The notes beneath the pieces are model-generated. The model made no database searches and was not told the origin of the DNA. It saw nothing but the letters and a program-made list of their open reading frames with translations. A stretch of 41,507 bases of DNA from CAYRJD01 sp964424585 (lineage in GTDB: Bacteria > Actinomycetota > Acidimicrobiia > Acidimicrobiales > Poriferisodalaceae), in assembly GCA_964424585.1 (NCBI GenBank), contig CAYRJD010000002.1, forward strand, positions 1 to 41,507, given 5' to 3'. How positions within the stretch are numbered: the stretch's first letter is position 1; every line of letters begins with the position of its first letter. Position numbers and translations under genes: made by a program. Below are positions 15,201-22,778 of this stretch, piece after piece.

Positions 15201-17210
15201 GCACGAACGCCACTCGTCGTCTGACGCAGGCAGCTCCGCGGGAATGCGGTCGACGGTGCGTCGGGTGAACTCGCCCACCGCTCGGCCCAGCTCCAGCGGA
15301 CGGCCTGGCCCGTCCGCGTGCCAGAACGGCATCTTTCCGGGCTCGCCCGGCGCGGGCGACACGACCACTCGGTCGTGGGTGATCTCTTCGATCCGCCACG
15401 TCGACGCGCCCAACAGGAACGTCTCGCCGACGCGTGCCTCGTAGACCATCTCTTCGTCGAGCTCGCCGACCCGCGACCCGTCGACGGTGAACACCGCATA
15501 CAGGCCTCGGTCGGGAATGGTGCCGCCGTTGGTGACCGCCAGCCGTCCGGCGCCCTGACGGGCTCTGATGGTGCCGGCGGTGCGATCCCAGCTGATGCGC
15601 GGCCGCAGCTCGCGAAATTCCTCGCTCGGGTAGCGCCCGTCGAGCAGGTCGAGCACCTGGTCGAACACCGCCTCCGACAGCTCGCGGTAGGGGGCGGCGC
15701 GACGGATGACGGCGAGCAGGTCGTCGGTCGCCCAGTCACAAACCGCCGTCATCGCCACGACCTGCTGGGCGAGCACGTCGAGCGGTTGGCGCGGGTAGCG
15801 GATCGACTCGATCTGGCCGCTCACCATTCGCGCAGCGACCACCGCTGATTGCACCAGGTCGCCGCGGTGTTTGGGAAACATCCGTCCGACGCTGGGCTCG
15901 CCGACCTGGTGCCCTGCTCGGCCGACGCGCTGCAGGCCCGATGCCACCGACGTCGGGCTGTCGACCTGAATGACGAGGTCGACCGCACCCATGTCGATGC
16001 CCAGTTCGAGCGACGACGTCGCCACGATGCCCTTGAGCTGGCCGGTCTTGAGCTGGTCTTCGATTTCCAGTCGCTGCGTGCGGCTGAGCGAACCGTGATG
16101 CGCGCGCACGAGCGGGGCGAGGTCGGCGTCGACGTCGTCGAGTTTCTCGTCGCCTTCGGCGATGATCTCACCGTGGCGCCCCGCGACCGACCAGCCGGTG
16201 CTCTCCGCTGCTCGGTTGACGCCGGTGGCGTGCAGCTCGTTCAGTCGGCTCGCCAGGCGCTCTGCCATTCGGCGGGCGTTGACGAACACGATCGTCGTGC
16301 GGTGCTCGTTGATCAGCTCGACCAGCCGCGGGTGGATGGCTGGCCAGATGCTGCGCGGCGCGGCCGCGCTGTCGCCGACGACGTTCGACAGGTCGCCCAT
16401 GTCGTCGAGCGGCACCACCACGCGCAGGTCGAGCGGCTTGGTGCGCCCCACGTCGACGACGGTGACCGCGCGGCGGGCACCGCTCGCATCCCAGCCGCCC
16501 ATGAACTCCGCGACCTCTTCGACCGGACGTTGGGTGGCCGACAACCCGATGCGTTGCGGGTCGACGTCGGTGATCTCGCTCAGCCGCTCAAGCGAAAGCG
16601 CCAGGTGCGAGCCGCGCTTGGTGGCGGCGACCGAGTGAATCTCATCGACGATCACCCAGCGCACGCTCGCGAGCGTGGCAGCAGCCTTCGACGTGAGCAT
16701 CAGGTAGAGGCTCTCGGGCGTCGTGATGAGGATGTCTGGCGGACGCCGGATGAGCCGCGCTCGTTCAGACGCGGGCGTGTCGCCGGTGCGCACTCCGACG
16801 GTCGGCGCGCGCACCGGTGCGCCCGCGCGCTCGGCGGCCAGCGTGATGCCTCCGAGCGGCGCGCGGAGGTTCTTGTTGACGTCGGTGGCGAGCGCCCGCA
16901 GCGGGGAGATGTAGAGCAGCGACGTGCCGCTCGCTGGCGACTGGCGGCTCGCGTTTGTCGAACCGTGCGCGCTGGTCGAGTTGTCGCCAGCTGCTTCGGT
17001 CGGCGCCGGCACGACCAGCTGGTCGATGCCCCACAGGAACGCCGCCAGCGTCTTGCCCGAGCCGGTCGGCGCGGCGATCAGCGTGTGCTGACCAGCGGCA
17101 ATCGCCGGCCAGCCCTGAGCCTGCGCCGCGGTGGGCGCGGCGAAGGTCGTGTCGAACCAGGCGGCGACCGGCGCCGAGAACGGCGCTAGCTCAACAGGTG
17201 CGCTCGGCAC
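12225..17210 (-). CDS. lhr: Lhr-type large DEAD/DEAH-box helicase
   Basis: 1661-residue superfamily-2 helicase of the Lhr family, a 3'-5' DNA or RNA:DNA translocase linked to mutagen tolerance. The N-terminal helicase half has Walker A APTGSGKT (near 47-54), DEIH motif II, SATQ motif III and QRVGRAGHQVG motif VI, with the Lhr winged-helix and beta-sheet core behind. The long C-terminal part (about 900-1661) corresponds to the CTD of long actinobacterial Lhr. Two low-complexity inserts are visible: a DDDDATPDADRD linker near residue 1280 and pentapeptide repeats of type DPLTG encoded by 12616-12705. GTG start at 17210. It is preceded by a hairpin at 17248-17269. Confidence 0.93.
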   Translation of the reverse strand: MPSAPVELAPFSAPVAAWFDTTFAAPTAAQAQGWPAIAAGQHTLIAAPTGSGKTLAAFLWGIDQLVVPAPTEAAGDNSTSAHGSTNASRQSPASGTSLLYISPLRALATDVNKNLRAPLGGITLAAERAGAPVRAPTVGVRTGDTPASERARLIRRPPDILITTPESLYLMLTSKAAATLASVRWVIVDEIHSVAATKRGSHLALSLERLSEITDVDPQRIGLSATQRPVEEVAEFMGGWDASGARRAVTVVDVGRTKPLDLRVVVPLDDMGDLSNVVGDSAAAPRSIWPAIHPRLVELINEHRTTIVFVNARRMAERLASRLNELHATGVNRAAESTGWSVAGRHGEIIAEGDEKLDDVDADLAPLVRAHHGSLSRTQRLEIEDQLKTGQLKGIVATSSLELGIDMGAVDLVIQVDSPTSVASGLQRVGRAGHQVGEPSVGRMFPKHRGDLVQSAVVAARMVSGQIESIRYPRQPLDVLAQQVVAMTAVCDWATDDLLAVIRRAAPYRELSEAVFDQVLDLLDGRYPSEEFRELRPRISWDRTAGTIRARQGAGRLAVTNGGTIPDRGLYAVFTVDGSRVGELDEEMVYEARVGETFLLGASTWRIEEITHDRVVVSPAPGEPGKMPFWHADGPGRPLELGRAVGEFTRRTVDRIPAELPASDDEWRSCEPSLAGLLGELGRDCCLDELAARNLLTYLAEQRDATGVVPDDKTIVVERFRDEIGDWRVCILTPFGAQVHAPWGIALQSQLTASAEGSVELLWSDDGIVLRLGDVDGDGEAPDLAGPLGGPLAPSTGALGSLTNGAAGSRLALSELVALDPDEVRARVIEHLPSTALFASRFREVAGRALLLPRRRPGERTPLWQQRQRAAGLLEVAAKYPSFPMLLETSRECIQDHFDVDALAEVLRDVAARRIRVVGVNTPTASPMAQSLLFDWIATYMYSGDAPLAERRAAALSLDRELLADLLGAGELRELIDVDVLTEVEAQLQRLRTYDADTLYDALRRLGDLSEADIVTRFAAEATDGADQSAAVRLLDELREQRRAIEVRVAAAPRLIAVSDAARYRDALGCALPPGLPAAFTESDPDTLPLDELLARHAATHGPFTTTDAAARFDVTVDRAEDSLRRLEVAGRLVGGAFRPDGAGKEWCDAQVLRRLRRGSLARLRREVEPVDAAAYARFLPLWHGLDRPRRGVDAIADAATALQGAPIVASTLEPDVLAVRVRDYRPGDVDELLTSGELVWLGAGSLGPTDGRVRLFWRDELPTLAPDVSGLGAEPPGPVNPGDDDDATPDADRDGEAAELRDAIRTHLASHGAAFWEGLFAACVRARAGERPTSQQAVLTALYDLVWAGEITNDTLAPLRAAIGVRRSNRASTSARRRAGRGRTRMRQGRPGSLRSGPASAAGRWSLIAPLLVERPPDTARQLASATALLERHGVVTRGAVVAEGQPGGFGAIYRVLRAAEEQGRVRRGYFVEGLGGAQFASAAAVEQLRACRDELHAPAGGSSIGDPHAGDPLTGGPLTGDPPTGDPLTGGGDTGLARPKPARGSEPLVLAATDPAQPFGAALDWPETAGRPTRSAGAHVVLADGQALLFVERSGRSVHTFAATANPAWVPAVKDAIDAGRMRPLELEKIDSQPASAHPLHDWLLANGFTQSYRGPSLR
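12616..12705 (-). repeat. 15-bp in-frame minisatellite inside lhr (six units)
   Basis: Six adjacent 15-bp units start at 12616, 12631, 12646, 12661, 12676 and 12691. Units one and four are identical (CCGGTTAGAGGGTCG on the plus strand) and the others diverge. The unit is a multiple of three and encodes pentapeptides such as DPLTG, GPLTG and DPPTG in the Lhr C-terminal region. Confidence 0.9.
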
Positions 17211-17247
17211 CTCGGCGTTGCCCGCTCGGCGTCGCTGCGTGGCTCTG

Positions 17248-17269
17248 CCAACTAGCGAGCGCTAGTTGG
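17248..17269 (-). terminator. Strong hairpin overlapping the stop codon of the CDGSH gene
   Basis: Perfect inverted repeat with arms CCAACTAGC (17248-17256) and GCTAGTTGG (17261-17269) around a 4-nt loop. It contains the TAG stop of the CDGSH gene and sits 37 bp before the lhr start. There is no U-run after it, so termination is plausible but not certain; it could also stabilise an mRNA end. Confidence 0.55.
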
Positions 17270-17471
17270 GCGGGTTCAGCGTGCCGTCGAAACCTTGCGA
17301 GTGCGTGCCGTCGCACATCGGCTTGGTTGACGACATCCCGCACCGGCAGAACGCCACCGGCCGGCTCGGATCGCACGTAGCGACCACGTTGCCCTCCTGG
17401 TCGGTGATCTCCGACACGCCAGACACGAGCACCGGCCCGTCGGTGAACACCTTGACTTGCCCATCAGCCAT
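17262..17471 (-). CDS. CDGSH-type [2Fe-2S] iron-sulfur protein
   Basis: 69-residue single-domain CDGSH protein (mitoNEET-type fold). The cluster ligands Cys42, Cys44, Cys53 and His57 lie in CRCGMSSTKPMCDGTH, which fits C-x-C-x2-S/T-x3-P-x-C-D-G-T/S-H. Such small proteins carry a redox-active, pH-labile 2Fe-2S cluster; the physiological partner is unknown. The ATG at 17471 is preceded by AAGGAGACAACAG, a strong ribosome-binding site. It lies 21 bp after the HelD-like gene on the same strand, so they are probably co-transcribed. The stop codon lies within a hairpin. Confidence 0.92.
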   Translation of the reverse strand: MADGQVKVFTDGPVLVSGVSEITDQEGNVVATCDPSRPVAFCRCGMSSTKPMCDGTHSQGFDGTLNPPN

Positions 17472-17492
17472 CTGTTGTCTCCTTGGCTTGAT

Positions 17493-19856
17493 CTAGCTGG
17501 ACTGCGCACCAAGTTCTACAGGCAGTGGCTGGGAGTGGAGCACTACGAGGTGGCGGGTGGCGCGGGTGAGTGCGACGTAGAGGGCGCGCAGGCCGCGGGG
17601 TTCTTCGTCGACGAGGTCGGTTGGTTCGACGACGATCACCGCGTCGGCTTCGAGGCCTTTGACGAGGCTGACCGCTGCGAGGGTCACGCGGGCGTGCAGC
17701 GCGGTGACGACGTCGCGGCTGCCGGCGGTCGGTCGCCCGAACTCGACGCCAGCGTCGCGCAACGCTGCTTCGACCTGATCGACGACGGTGACCGGCGACA
17801 CCACCAGCACCGTCGCGTCGCGCTCGACGAACTCGGCGACCGCGCGCACCGTCGCATCGGGCAGGTCGTCGAACGCACCCACCGCGCGGAACTCCGCAGG
17901 CTCGCCTTCGTCTCGCACCGGCACCGGCGGCGCCAACTCGGGCTCGACCGCTGCCAGCACGCCCGCAGACGCGGCCAGCAGCGAGGCGGGAATGCGGTAG
18001 CCGAGCGTGAGCTGCTTGCGCACCACCTCCGGCGGCTTCGTCCACTGCTCGGCGCTGCGGTCACCTTGACGAAACAGATGCTCGACCACCTCGTCCCAGC
18101 TCGCCGTCGCCTCCGGCTCGGTCGCCTGCGCGAAATCACCAACCACCGTCATCGAACCGTTCAACGACCGACGCGACAACATCCGCAACGCCATCGGCGT
18201 CACATCCTGCGCCTCATCGACAACCACGTGCCCGTAAGTGCGAACCTCTGCGTCGCGATAGCCGCGGTCGTCGTGCGCGCTCGGGCGTCGCCCCAGCAGC
18301 GCGAACGCCTCATCTAGCAGCGGCACGTCGGCTTCGCTGAACGCATACGTCTCGGGCTCGCCCCGCTCGCGATACAGCCGCTCTTGCGCCTGCTCGCTCA
18401 GCCAGCCGCGGCCAGCCGACCGCAGCAACGCCCGACTCCCCAACAGGTCACGCAGCAGGTCCGTCGGCGACAGCACCGGCCACATGCGTTCGAGCGCCCG
18501 CAGCAAATCTTCGTCGTCTTCCAGCCACTCGCTCAGCTGCTCTGGCGCATACGACTGCCGGCTCGAACCGCTCAGCTCTTTCATGACCGCGTGAGTGACC
18601 CACGCTCTCGCCGGGTTGTGCTGGCGGAACCTGCGGCGCGCCCGAGCGATGATGCGCTTCGACGCCTCCGGCGACAGCGTGACGTAGACGGGGCCTGACG
18701 GCGGACGAGACGAACTGGATTGGCGGGCCTTAGGCAACGGACTCCGCGACGAGTGAGCATCGGCTCGTTCATCGTCGACCGGCTCAGCGCGAGTCGTGTC
18801 AACGCCAGGCACACCGGTGTCGGTCAGCTCTTCAGCGAGAGGGTCGTCATCGTCTCGCGTCTCATAGCCGCGACTCACGCGCAGCCGCAGGGGCTCGCGC
18901 AGCGGTCGCTGTCGGTCGGCCAGCGCCCGGGCCAACACATCCACCATCACCGCCGAACCCTTGATGGCGGCCACCCGCGGCGGGTCGATCACGCTTAGCC
19001 GCACCCGCACAAACAGCTCGGTGAACAGGTCGGCCAGCACGGCGATGCGCACGCCCGACGCGCCGAGGCTGGGCAGCACTCGCTCGATGTAGTAGAGGAA
19101 CAGCCGGTTCGGGCCGATCACCAGCACGCCCTGACCTTCGAGCGGGAACCGATTTTCATACAGCAGGTACGCCGCTCGATGCAGCGCAACCACCGTCTTG
19201 CCGGTGCCCGGGCCGCCTTGCACGATCACGATGGGCGCCATCGGCGAGCGGATGATCTCGTCTTGCTCGGCCTGGATGGTCGCAACCGCGTCACGCATCT
19301 GACCGCTCCGGCGCGCCGTCAGCGCAGCCACCAGCGCGCCGCGCGCTCGCAGCTCGGTCGCCGCCTCGGCGACCTTCTCACCGGTGGCCAGTTCGTCGAC
19401 GAACAGCTCGTCTTCGATGCCCTGCAGCTGCTCGCCCGCGGTCGTGAAGTGACGCCGCCGCACCAAGCCCTTCGGGTCGCCGGGCGTGGCCGAGAAGAAC
19501 GGCTGCGCGACGTCGGCTCGCCAGTCGACGACGACCGACTCAAAGTCTTCGTCAGACACCGCGATGCGGCCGATGTAGAACGAGTCGCCGTCACCTTCGC
19601 CGTCGCTCTGGTAGTCGATGCGCCCGAACACGAGCGACTGATCGCCCAGCTCTAGGTGCGCCGCCTGACGCTCGATCGACGCTTCGACCGCGTCGCGGTC
19701 GAGCAGCGCCTGAGGCGTGCCGCCGGTGGTGACGTCGACGGTCTTGCGCAGCTCGCCGACCCGCTCTTGCGCGCGCTCTAACAGTCGGTGCGCGCGCCAG
19801 ATGAACGCTTGCTCAGAGTCGAACTCTGCGTCGTGGGTGTCGATGGGGTCGAGCAG
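17493..19856 (-). CDS. helD: HelD-like UvrD/Rep-family helicase (RNA polymerase-recycling type)
   Basis: Superfamily-1 ATPase with Walker A QGGPGTGKT, followed by VVALHRAAYLL, and a DEAQD motif II. The early segment IDYQSDGEGDSFYIGRIAVSD plus VVDWRADVAQPFF is typical of class II HelD, which releases stalled RNA polymerase. An Asp/Ser-rich insert lies in the middle of the protein. The first in-frame ATG/GTG/TTG is the GTG at 19631, but homologous-looking coding continues upstream (EFDSEQAFIWRAHRLLERAQ, the coiled N-terminus of HelD). No standard start exists between there and the upstream in-frame TGA; a CTG at 19856 is given as the best candidate (787 residues). The domain call is firm; the start is not. 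Confidence 0.8.
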   Translation of the reverse strand: MLDPIDTHDAEFDSEQAFIWRAHRLLERAQERVGELRKTVDVTTGGTPQALLDRDAVEASIERQAAHLELGDQSLVFGRIDYQSDGEGDGDSFYIGRIAVSDEDFESVVVDWRADVAQPFFSATPGDPKGLVRRRHFTTAGEQLQGIEDELFVDELATGEKVAEAATELRARGALVAALTARRSGQMRDAVATIQAEQDEIIRSPMAPIVIVQGGPGTGKTVVALHRAAYLLYENRFPLEGQGVLVIGPNRLFLYYIERVLPSLGASGVRIAVLADLFTELFVRVRLSVIDPPRVAAIKGSAVMVDVLARALADRQRPLREPLRLRVSRGYETRDDDDPLAEELTDTGVPGVDTTRAEPVDDERADAHSSRSPLPKARQSSSSRPPSGPVYVTLSPEASKRIIARARRRFRQHNPARAWVTHAVMKELSGSSRQSYAPEQLSEWLEDDEDLLRALERMWPVLSPTDLLRDLLGSRALLRSAGRGWLSEQAQERLYRERGEPETYAFSEADVPLLDEAFALLGRRPSAHDDRGYRDAEVRTYGHVVVDEAQDVTPMALRMLSRRSLNGSMTVVGDFAQATEPEATASWDEVVEHLFRQGDRSAEQWTKPPEVVRKQLTLGYRIPASLLAASAGVLAAVEPELAPPVPVRDEGEPAEFRAVGAFDDLPDATVRAVAEFVERDATVLVVSPVTVVDQVEAALRDAGVEFGRPTAGSRDVVTALHARVTLAAVSLVKGLEADAVIVVEPTDLVDEEPRGLRALYVALTRATRHLVVLHSQPLPVELGAQSS

Positions 19857-19882
19857 AGAACTGAGTGGGGTGGGCCGAGCCG

Positions 19883-19901
19883 CCTTCGGGTTGCCCGAAG
19901 G
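19883..19901 (-). terminator. 8-bp GC hairpin between LLM gene and helD
   Basis: Perfect arms CCTTCGGG (19883-19890) and CCCGAAGG (19894-19901) around a 3-nt loop, just after the stop of the LLM oxidoreductase and about 27 nt before the candidate helD CTG. There is no U-tract. It may be a weak terminator or an RNA structure near the helD start. Confidence 0.45.
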
Positions 19902-19905
19902 AGGT

Positions 19906-20799
19906 CTACAGCAACGACACGAGCAGCTCGCGCGTCGCCGCTCGTTGGTCTGCGTCGCCGAACGCCGCCATCAGCGCGCACGTCACGCCGCACTCCGCGA
20001 GCGCGCCGATGCGTTCACCGACTTGGGCTGCCGAGCCGATCATCGCCACGTCTTCGGGCCCGGCCAGCCCTTCGTTGTCGAGCATCGCCCGATACGAGGG
20101 CAGCGTGCCGTAGATGGCGTACTCTTTGCTCGCCCGCTCCTTGGTGGCCGCGACGTCGTCGGTGACGCACACCGGAAACCCGGCGATCACCTGCGGCGTC
20201 GCGCGGCCCGCATCAGCGGCGGCTTGGTTGATCGTGGGAACCGTCAGCTCGGCCAGCGTCTTCGGCCCCGTCATCCACGTGATCGTTCCGTCGGCCAGCC
20301 GCCCCGTGGCGCGCAGCATCTGCTCGCCGAGCGCCGCAACCAGCACCGGCGGTGCGTCGCCCGGCGGGGGAGTGATGTCGCCGCGGCCAGAAACCATCTC
20401 GCCCGTGTAGCGCACGCTGCGCTCGCTGAGCGCTGGCATCAGCACGCTCAAGTAGTCCTTCATGTGTGCGACCGGCCGGTCGAACGAGATGCCCCAGCTG
20501 TCTTCCACCACACGCTTGTGGCTCAGCCCGATGCCCAGGTCGAGGCGGTTGTCGATGACCGACTGCACCGTGAGCGCTTGCTGCGCCAGCATCATCGGGT
20601 GGCGCGGATAGGTCGGAATGACCGCTGTGCCCACTCGAATGTCGGGCACGTCTTTCGCGGCTACGGCGAACGCGGTGAGCGCGTCGTAGCCGAAGGTTTG
20701 CGGCGTGTAGTAGCGACCGAACCCTTGCTGCGCTGCTTGGGCGAGGTTGGCCCGCAGCTTGTCGACGTCGGACTCGAAACCGAAGATTCCTATTTCCAT
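19906..20799 (-). CDS. LLM-class F420-dependent oxidoreductase
   Basis: 297-residue TIM-barrel enzyme of the luciferase-like monooxygenase superfamily, F420-dependent branch; it resembles the small MSMEG_4879-type subfamily. Typical segments are GTAVIPTYPRHPMMLAQQAL, NRLDLGIGLSHK and the late GERIGALAECGVT. The substrate is unknown. The ATG at 20799 starts MEIGIFGF, the expected first barrel strand; the longer open frame upstream overlaps the neighbouring gene and is polar. A TAGCTT box lies 7 nt before the ATG, so it may have its own leaderless promoter although it sits only 23 bp after another LLM gene. Confidence 0.85.
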   Translation of the reverse strand: MEIGIFGFESDVDKLRANLAQAAQQGFGRYYTPQTFGYDALTAFAVAAKDVPDIRVGTAVIPTYPRHPMMLAQQALTVQSVIDNRLDLGIGLSHKRVVEDSWGISFDRPVAHMKDYLSVLMPALSERSVRYTGEMVSGRGDITPPPGDAPPVLVAALGEQMLRATGRLADGTITWMTGPKTLAELTVPTINQAAADAGRATPQVIAGFPVCVTDDVAATKERASKEYAIYGTLPSYRAMLDNEGLAGPEDVAMIGSAAQVGERIGALAECGVTCALMAAFGDADQRAATRELLVSLL

Positions 20800-20806
20800 G
20801 GCCGCA

Positions 20807-20812
20807 AAGCTA
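20807..20812 (-). promoter_or_regulatory. -10-like box TAGCTT, leaderless promoter candidate
   Basis: TAGCTT on the minus strand lies 7 nt before the ATG at 20799, in the 23-bp gap between two LLM genes. It could be an internal promoter. Confidence 0.35.
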
Positions 20813-20822
20813 GGACGACGCG

Positions 20823-21746
20823 CTACGCGAACGTGTCGAACACCTCTTCGAGCGCCTTGAGCTGCCCGCCCGACGTGCTGGACGGCACCAAGATCGGCGT
20901 GGCACACCCGGCGTCAAACCACTCCTCGACGCCGTCGCGCACGGCGCTCGCGGAGCCATACAGCGTCGCGTTCGACAGCCAGCGGTCGCTCATCGCGACG
21001 GCCAGCGCGTCTTTGTCGCCGGCTTCGAGCGCCGCCTCGGCGGCTTCCATCTCTTCGGTGTAGCCGGCTTGCTTCCAGTAGTTGCGGTAGTTGGGCAGCG
21101 CGACGTAGCCCGCGAGCGTCTTGCGGTTGCGCGCGGCCCCGGCTGCGACGTCGTCGTCGATCACGGTGGGAATCATGTTGCCGACGAAGAACCCGCCGGG
21201 CGGGTTGTCGACCCCAGGGTCGGCCGGGATGGCGGCGACTGAGTTCGCGAAGTCGTTGCGGCTGGCGTTGGCCCACACCGCGCCGGCGCCGATCTCGGCG
21301 GCCAGCTTGACCATCTTGTTGCGCAGCGTCGCGAGAATGATCGGCGGCATCGGCCCGTGCGCGTCGGCGGCGGCGCGCATCGCCGCGACGTAGTCGCGGG
21401 TGTCTGCGAGCGGCAGGCCCGGCGTGATGCCCAGCCGCTCATGGGTGGGTCCGTGCGTCACGCCCAAGCCCATCAAGAAACGTCCGCCAGACAGCTCGTG
21501 AATGTACGCCGCGGTCGACGCCAGGTCGACGGGGTTGCGAAAGTAGATCGGCTGGATCGACGTGCCGAACGTGATCGTGTTGGTGGCGTGCGCCAGCGAC
21601 TGGCACAGCGCCACCGGGTCGCCCATCGACGGACAGAAGATGCCGGAAAAGCCGCGCCGCTCAACCTCCGCGGCGATCTCGAGCGTGCGGGCGCGGCGGC
21701 CTTTCACCGCGGCGAGCGAGATGGCGGGCATTTTGTCGGTGGTCAT
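20823..21746 (-). CDS. LLM-class F420-dependent oxidoreductase
   Basis: 307-residue second luciferase-like F420 enzyme, resembling the MSMEG_2249-type subfamily. Recognisable parts are FSGIFCPSMGDPVALC, TNTITFGTSIQPIYFRNPVDLA and SGGRFLMGLGVTHGP. The ATG at 21746 follows GGAGGCAACGCC, a good ribosome-binding site; this choice discards an unrelated 60-residue upstream extension that runs through the tRNA gene. The paralogue at 19906-20799 follows after 23 bp. Together with the third LLM gene at 22764 it suggests F420-dependent redox steps in local lipid or ring catabolism, which is inference. Confidence 0.85.
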   Translation of the reverse strand: MTTDKMPAISLAAVKGRRARTLEIAAEVERRGFSGIFCPSMGDPVALCQSLAHATNTITFGTSIQPIYFRNPVDLASTAAYIHELSGGRFLMGLGVTHGPTHERLGITPGLPLADTRDYVAAMRAAADAHGPMPPIILATLRNKMVKLAAEIGAGAVWANASRNDFANSVAAIPADPGVDNPPGGFFVGNMIPTVIDDDVAAGAARNRKTLAGYVALPNYRNYWKQAGYTEEMEAAEAALEAGDKDALAVAMSDRWLSNATLYGSASAVRDGVEEWFDAGCATPILVPSSTSGGQLKALEEVFDTFA

Positions 21747-21800
21747 TGGCGTTGCCTCCGGTGGTGGCTTTGAGGTGTCTGTGACGGAAGGGCGCGACAT

Positions 21801-21806
21801 TACCCT
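21801..21806 (+). promoter_or_regulatory. -10-like box TACCCT upstream of tRNA-Ala
   Basis: TACCCT ends 12 nt before the first base of tRNA-Ala, a fitting distance for a -10 element. No convincing -35 was found. Confidence 0.35.
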
Positions 21807-21818
21807 TGCGGGCAGATC

Positions 21819-21892
21819 GGGGCTGTAGCTCAGCTGGTTAGAGCACCTGCTTTGCAAGCAGGAGGTCACGGGTTCGACTCCCGTCAGCTCCA
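21819..21892 (+). tRNA. tRNA-Ala (anticodon TGC)
   Basis: 74-nt cloverleaf. Acceptor arms GGGGCTG and CAGCTCC pair with one G-U; the anticodon arm is CCTGC-TTTGCAA-GCAGG with anticodon TGC; the T arm has GGTTCGACTC inside an ACGGG/CCCGT stem. The discriminator is A at 21892; CCA is not encoded. It is oriented opposite to the flanking protein genes. The short 72-bp gap upstream has a -10-like box. Confidence 0.97.
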
Positions 21893-21921
21893 CGGCCCGC
21901 ACGGTGCCCAGCCCGCGGAGA

Positions 21922-21940
21922 GCCCGCACGCAAAGCGGGC
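21922..21940 (+). terminator. Hairpin downstream of tRNA-Ala
   Basis: Arms GCCCGC (21922-21927) and GCGGGC (21935-21940) with a 7-nt loop. It lies between tRNA-Ala and the convergent SDR gene stop at 21943 and could end both. No U-tract. Confidence 0.4.
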
Positions 21941-21942
21941 AC

Positions 21943-22767
21943 TCAGTTCATCGTCAGCCCGCCAGACACCGACAGCGTCTGGCCGGTGACGAAGCCCGCG
22001 GCGTCTGAGCACAGGTAGCCGACCGCCGACGCGACTTCGGCTGGCTGACCGACGCGCTTCATCGGCACCGCTCGCGCCATCGCTCCGATGACCGCGTCGC
22101 CGTCGCCGCTGTCGGCGACGATCTCATCGAGCAGCGGCGTCGCGGTGGGCCCGGGGCACACGACGTTGGCGGTGACGCCCTTGCGTGCGACCTCGCGCGC
22201 GATGGTCTTGGTGAACGCGATGACCGCGCCCTTTGCGCCGGCGTAGACGGCCTCGAGCGACGACCCGACCCGCGCTGCGTCTGAGCTGATGTTGACGATG
22301 CGACCGAAGCCCGCGTCAACCATCGCGCCCAAGCAGGCGTGCGTGGTGCGCAGCGTGCCCTTGTAGTTGAGGTTGATGATGCGGTCCCAAAACTCTTCGT
22401 CGGTGTCGACGAACGGCATCAGCTTGTCCCAGCCAGCGCAGTTGACCAGCACCTCGATCGGGCCGAGCCGGTCGACGACCTCGATCACGCCGGCGGCGAC
22501 CGAGTCGCTGCTTGTCACGTCCATCGTCACCGCGATGGCTTCGCCGCCTCGTTCGCCGCCCCGTTCGCGAACGTCCGCGTTGATCGTGTCGACAGTCGCG
22601 GCGGCTTCGTCAGACAGCACGTCGGCGACGGCGACGCGCCTGTGGCCCGCCGCGAGCTGCGCGCAGATCGCCGCGCCGATGCCTCGCCCGCCGCCGGTGA
22701 CCAGGGCGACCCGGCCAGGTGCGGGCGAACCGACACTGGCCTCGCTCACGACACTGGCCTCGCTCAC
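21943..22767 (-). CDS. Short-chain dehydrogenase/reductase
   Basis: 274-residue classical SDR. The cofactor motif TGGGRGIG is at 24-31, NCAG at 109-112, and the catalytic triad is Ser161/162, Tyr175 and Lys179 (YAGAK). The C-terminus GQTLSVSGGLTMN fits the family. The segment GWDKLMPFVDTDEEFWDRI resembles BadH-type 2-hydroxycyclohexanecarboxyl-CoA dehydrogenases, so an acyl-CoA hydroxy substrate is possible but not proven. The GTG at 22767 overlaps the TGA of the upstream LLM gene; an 18-bp tandem duplication also supplies a second in-frame GTG at 22749. Confidence 0.85.
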   Translation of the reverse strand: MSEASVVSEASVGSPAPGRVALVTGGGRGIGAAICAQLAAGHRRVAVADVLSDEAAATVDTINADVRERGGERGGEAIAVTMDVTSSDSVAAGVIEVVDRLGPIEVLVNCAGWDKLMPFVDTDEEFWDRIINLNYKGTLRTTHACLGAMVDAGFGRIVNISSDAARVGSSLEAVYAGAKGAVIAFTKTIAREVARKGVTANVVCPGPTATPLLDEIVADSGDGDAVIGAMARAVPMKRVGQPAEVASAVGYLCSDAAGFVTGQTLSVSGGLTMN

Positions 22768-22778
22768 GACACTGGCCC
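22731..22778 (-). repeat. 18-bp tandem duplication at the LLM/SDR junction
   Basis: Two perfect 18-bp copies (22731-22748 and 22749-22766) plus a partial third. The repeat carries the start codon of the SDR gene and the stop region of the upstream LLM gene, and gives the SDR the peptide VSEASVVSEASV. Confidence 0.9.

Noticed and set aside
13659..17189. Long plus-strand frames of 521 and 446 codons opposite lhr
   Set aside because: Arg-, His- and Ala-rich translations without any recognisable motif; they mirror the codon bias of lhr, which has clear helicase motifs on the other strand.
21819..21892. tRNA-Ala as an attachment site of an integrated element
   Set aside because: No integrase, no direct repeat of the tRNA 3' end and no composition change beside it.
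21747..21929. N-terminal extension of the LLM gene through the tRNA-Ala region
   Set aside because: It would read the antisense of the tRNA; the ATG at 21746 has a strong ribosome site and starts at the family N-terminus.
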